A DNA stretch of 64,000 nt from Mucilaginibacter mali (GTDB lineage Bacteria > Bacteroidota > Bacteroidia > Sphingobacteriales > Sphingobacteriaceae): contig NZ_CP054139.1 in NCBI RefSeq assembly GCF_013283875.1, forward strand, positions 5,022,001 to 5,086,000. The letters are read 5' to 3'. Positions 62,575 to 64,000 of the stretch are shown piece after piece. Both the position numbers and the translations under genes were made by a program. The notes beneath the pieces were generated by a model, which was not told the origin of the DNA, did no database searches, and saw only the letters and a program-made list of their open reading frames with translations. The stretch's first letter is position 1. Each line of letters opens with the position of its first letter.

Positions 62575-63021
62575 TTATTGCCGGTTAATAAGGTATTGGT
62601 TCATGCGTTCTACATTTTGCTTCAAGCCAACATCTGCCTTAAACACTTTTACCACCTGTTCCAGTTGCTCCCTCGATTCAAAAAGCATATGCCAGGTAAG
62701 CACTGTTTTATCTCCCTGCGCTTCAAAAGTTACGGTGGTGAGGTGCTTGGGGGTCGATACATGCTCGTAAACAACACGTCGGTTTTCTACTACTTCAACA
62801 AAAGTATTTTTGTTGTTATAATCGGTGCCATCTGGGCCGTGCATGGTAAATTCCCAGTCGCCGCCGGGGCGGAAATCCATGTGATGGATAGTGTTGGTAA
62901 AGCCTTCCGGCCCCCACCAGTTAGCAATATGTTCGGGGCTGGCCCAAACTTCCCAAACCAGTTCAACGGGTGCGTCCAGCAGGCGTGTTAGCTTTAATTC
63001 GCGGTCTTTAGTGTTTTCCAT
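62575..63021 (-). CDS. SRPBCC/AHSA1-type protein
   Basis: The 148-residue protein matches the activator-of-Hsp90 / START-like family: LDAPVELVWEVWASPEHIANWWGPEGFT, DFRPGGDWEFTMHGPDG, VYEHVSTPKHLTTVTFE, and a closing helix. These bind small hydrophobic ligands. It overlaps the ArsR regulator gene by 14 bases; such regulator-SRPBCC pairs are common. Confidence 0.9.
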   Translation of the reverse strand: MENTKDRELKLTRLLDAPVELVWEVWASPEHIANWWGPEGFTNTIHHMDFRPGGDWEFTMHGPDGTDYNNKNTFVEVVENRRVVYEHVSTPKHLTTVTFEAQGDKTVLTWHMLFESREQLEQVVKVFKADVGLKQNVERMNQYLINRQ

Positions 63022-63343
63022 CTCTTTCTTTTTTTAATTGATCAATGTATTGTTCCATTTTATCCAGGCGGCGTTCCCAGTGCTGGCGGTATTGCTCTAT
63101 CCAACCGGCTACCTCGCCCAATTGCTCCAGGCGGGCTTCGCAAACATGGTCGCGGCCTTGCTTTTTAATGTGGATCAGGCCACAATCGGTCAGTATTTTT
63201 ATATGCAGGGATATCGCCTGCCGGGTTACGTCAAACTTTTCGGCAATGGTATTCACGTTCTGCGGTTCGGCAGCTATCATGTTTATGATGGCGCGGCGTG
63301 TTGGTTCGGCTATGGCCTGGTAAACGTCTCTCCTGGTTCTCAT
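63008..63343 (-). CDS. ArsR-family regulator
   Basis: The 111-residue winged-helix protein: RRDVYQAIAEPTRRAIINMIAAEPQNVNTIAEKFDVTRQAISLHIKILTDCGLIHIKKQGRDHVCEA, then a charged helix with WIEQYRQHWERRLDKMEQYI. It lacks the Cys pair of metal sensors. I start at 63343 (MRTRRDV); a longer frame would begin within the promoter. It likely represses its own operon through the two palindromes just upstream. Confidence 0.9.
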   Translation of the reverse strand: MRTRRDVYQAIAEPTRRAIINMIAAEPQNVNTIAEKFDVTRQAISLHIKILTDCGLIHIKKQGRDHVCEARLEQLGEVAGWIEQYRQHWERRLDKMEQYIDQLKKERDGKH

Positions 63344-63352
63344 CTTAAATGC

Positions 63353-63368
63353 GCAAGTATTTCCTTGC
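63353..63368. promoter_or_regulatory. Operator 2 (imperfect) of the ArsR operon
   Basis: GCAAGTATTTCCTTGC, one mismatch from operator 1, lies between the -7 box and the ATG, covering the expected transcription start. Confidence 0.6.
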
Positions 63369-63399
63369 AAATATATAAGCAAGTATTTACTTGCGCAAA
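63368..63399 (-). promoter_or_regulatory. Promoter of the ArsR-SRPBCC-hydrolase operon
   Basis: On the minus strand TTTG (63396-63399), 20 bases, TATATTTG (63368-63375): a full consensus match with the same spacing as the feoAB promoter. The leader is about 20 nt. Confidence 0.78.
63379..63394. promoter_or_regulatory. Operator 1 (perfect palindrome) of the ArsR operon
   Basis: GCAAGTA-TT-TACTTGC lies inside the promoter spacer, between the -33 and -7 boxes. Its centre is 26 bases from that of operator 2, about two and a half helical turns. Confidence 0.65.
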
Positions 63400-63464
63400 T
63401 TTATTTTCAGGATGCAGGCATGTTTAACCGGCAATCAGTAATTTCAGGCTTTGATATATTTGCC

Positions 63465-64000
63465 ATGAAGCAAGCATTTAAAGATAAGGTGGTATGGATC
63501 ACCGGGGCATCATCCGGCATCGGCGAGGCGTTGGCCTACGCTTTATCTGCGCGCGGGGCTAAACTCATCCTATCCAGCCGCAGGGAGAACGAGTTGGAGC
63601 GCGTGAAAGCAAACTGCCAGCAACCTGAACAGGTAAAAGTATTACCCTTGGATCTAACCGACAGCGCCGGTCTTGAAGCAAAAGTAGCGGTGGCTATCGC
63701 ACTTTTCGGGCAGGTAGATATCATGGTGCATAACGGCGGCATCACACAACGTTCGTTGGTGGCCGATACCGATATTGAAGTGCACCGCCGGGTGATGGAG
63801 TTGGATTATTTTAGTTACATCATACTAACCAAGGCACTTTTGCCGCATTTTCTTTCGCGCCGTTCTGGTCATTTTGTAGTAACCAGCAGCGTGATGGGCA
63901 AAATAGGCACCCCTATGCGGGCGGCTTATGCAGCGGCTAAGCATGCGCTGCATGGCTATTTCGATTGTTTGCGGGCCGAGGTTAGTCTGCAAGGCATAAA
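63465..64000 (+). CDS. Short-chain dehydrogenase/reductase (partial, runs off the window)
   Basis: The visible 178 residues contain the SDR signatures: VVWITGASSGIGEALAYALSARGAKL (TGxxxGIG cofactor loop), DLTDSAG, HNGGI in place of NNAG, the catalytic Ser in VTSSVMGK and YAAAKHALHG (YxxxK). It is a cytoplasmic NAD(P)-dependent oxidoreductase of the DHRS7-like kind; substrate unknown. It is divergent from the ArsR operon. TATATTTG at 63455-63462 ends two bases before the ATG. Confidence 0.9.
   Translation, partial: MKQAFKDKVVWITGASSGIGEALAYALSARGAKLILSSRRENELERVKANCQQPEQVKVLPLDLTDSAGLEAKVAVAIALFGQVDIMVHNGGITQRSLVADTDIEVHRRVMELDYFSYIILTKALLPHFLSRRSGHFVVTSSVMGKIGTPMRAAYAAAKHALHGYFDCLRAEVSLQGI

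Noticed and set aside
63455..63462. TATATTTG as the promoter of the SDR gene
   Set aside because: It ends two bases before the ATG, which would put the start site inside the gene; chance in AT-rich sequence is more likely without mapping data.

Overview
The window looks like a chromosomal stretch of a Bacteroidota bacterium, most likely a Sphingobacteriaceae such as Mucilaginibacter or a relative. The grounds are the protein families present (tandem DUF3857 transglutaminases, a DUF1800/DUF1501 pair, GH115, PL10, DUF6515), promoters of the form TTTG-N18..20-TAnnTTTG, weak or absent Shine-Dalgarno sequences, and many intergenic palindromic repeats. The genus is inference; the phylum is well supported.

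Layout. 0-15 kb: tail of an unknown gene, a lipoprotein, glnS, a lactonase-type propeller, aat, a DUF1059 peptide, a Crp/Fnr regulator, three DUF3857 transglutaminase-like proteins in a row, and a DUF1800/DUF1501 pair. 15-27.7 kb: an S41 protease-HTH-DUF2975 operon, a GH65-like glycosidase, a type II toxin-antitoxin pair, a Nei/Fpg-type glycosylase, feoAB with a strong promoter and a possible Fur box, and a lipid group (desaturase, DUF1475, DUF1295).

27.9-38.5 kb holds the most striking locus: a two-gene NRPS/PKS line. The first protein (2179 aa) reads A-PCP-KS-AT-ACP-aminotransferase and the second (1342 aa) reads C-A-PCP-TE. The order is collinear and predicts an amino acid extended by one malonyl unit, transaminated at the beta-keto position, joined to a second amino acid (pocket residues read as glycine) and released. 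The first pocket looks most like proline. No PPTase, exporter or regulator lies next to it.

38.7-47.3 kb: an NAD-binding dehydrogenase, a GH115 enzyme, rplS, a TPR protein, rlmI and a glycine-rich DUF6515 protein. 47.6-51.6 kb: a tightly packed kaiC-kaiB-kaiB-histidine kinase operon without kaiA. 51.8-56.7 kb: a TlpA-like lipoprotein, acyl-CoA dehydrogenase, PL10 pectate lyase, DUF3574 lipoprotein and a secreted peroxiredoxin. 56.8-59.1 kb: a small AT-richer accessory patch with a tRNA-derived scar, an unknown SAM-like-domain protein and a broken recombinase-like ORF that runs into initiator tRNA-Met. 59.3-64 kb: era, der, an ArsR-SRPBCC-hydrolase operon with two operator palindromes, and the start of an SDR gene.

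Most gaps carry palindromic repeats from several families. All calls rest on reading the sequence and on remembered family features; no database search was run.
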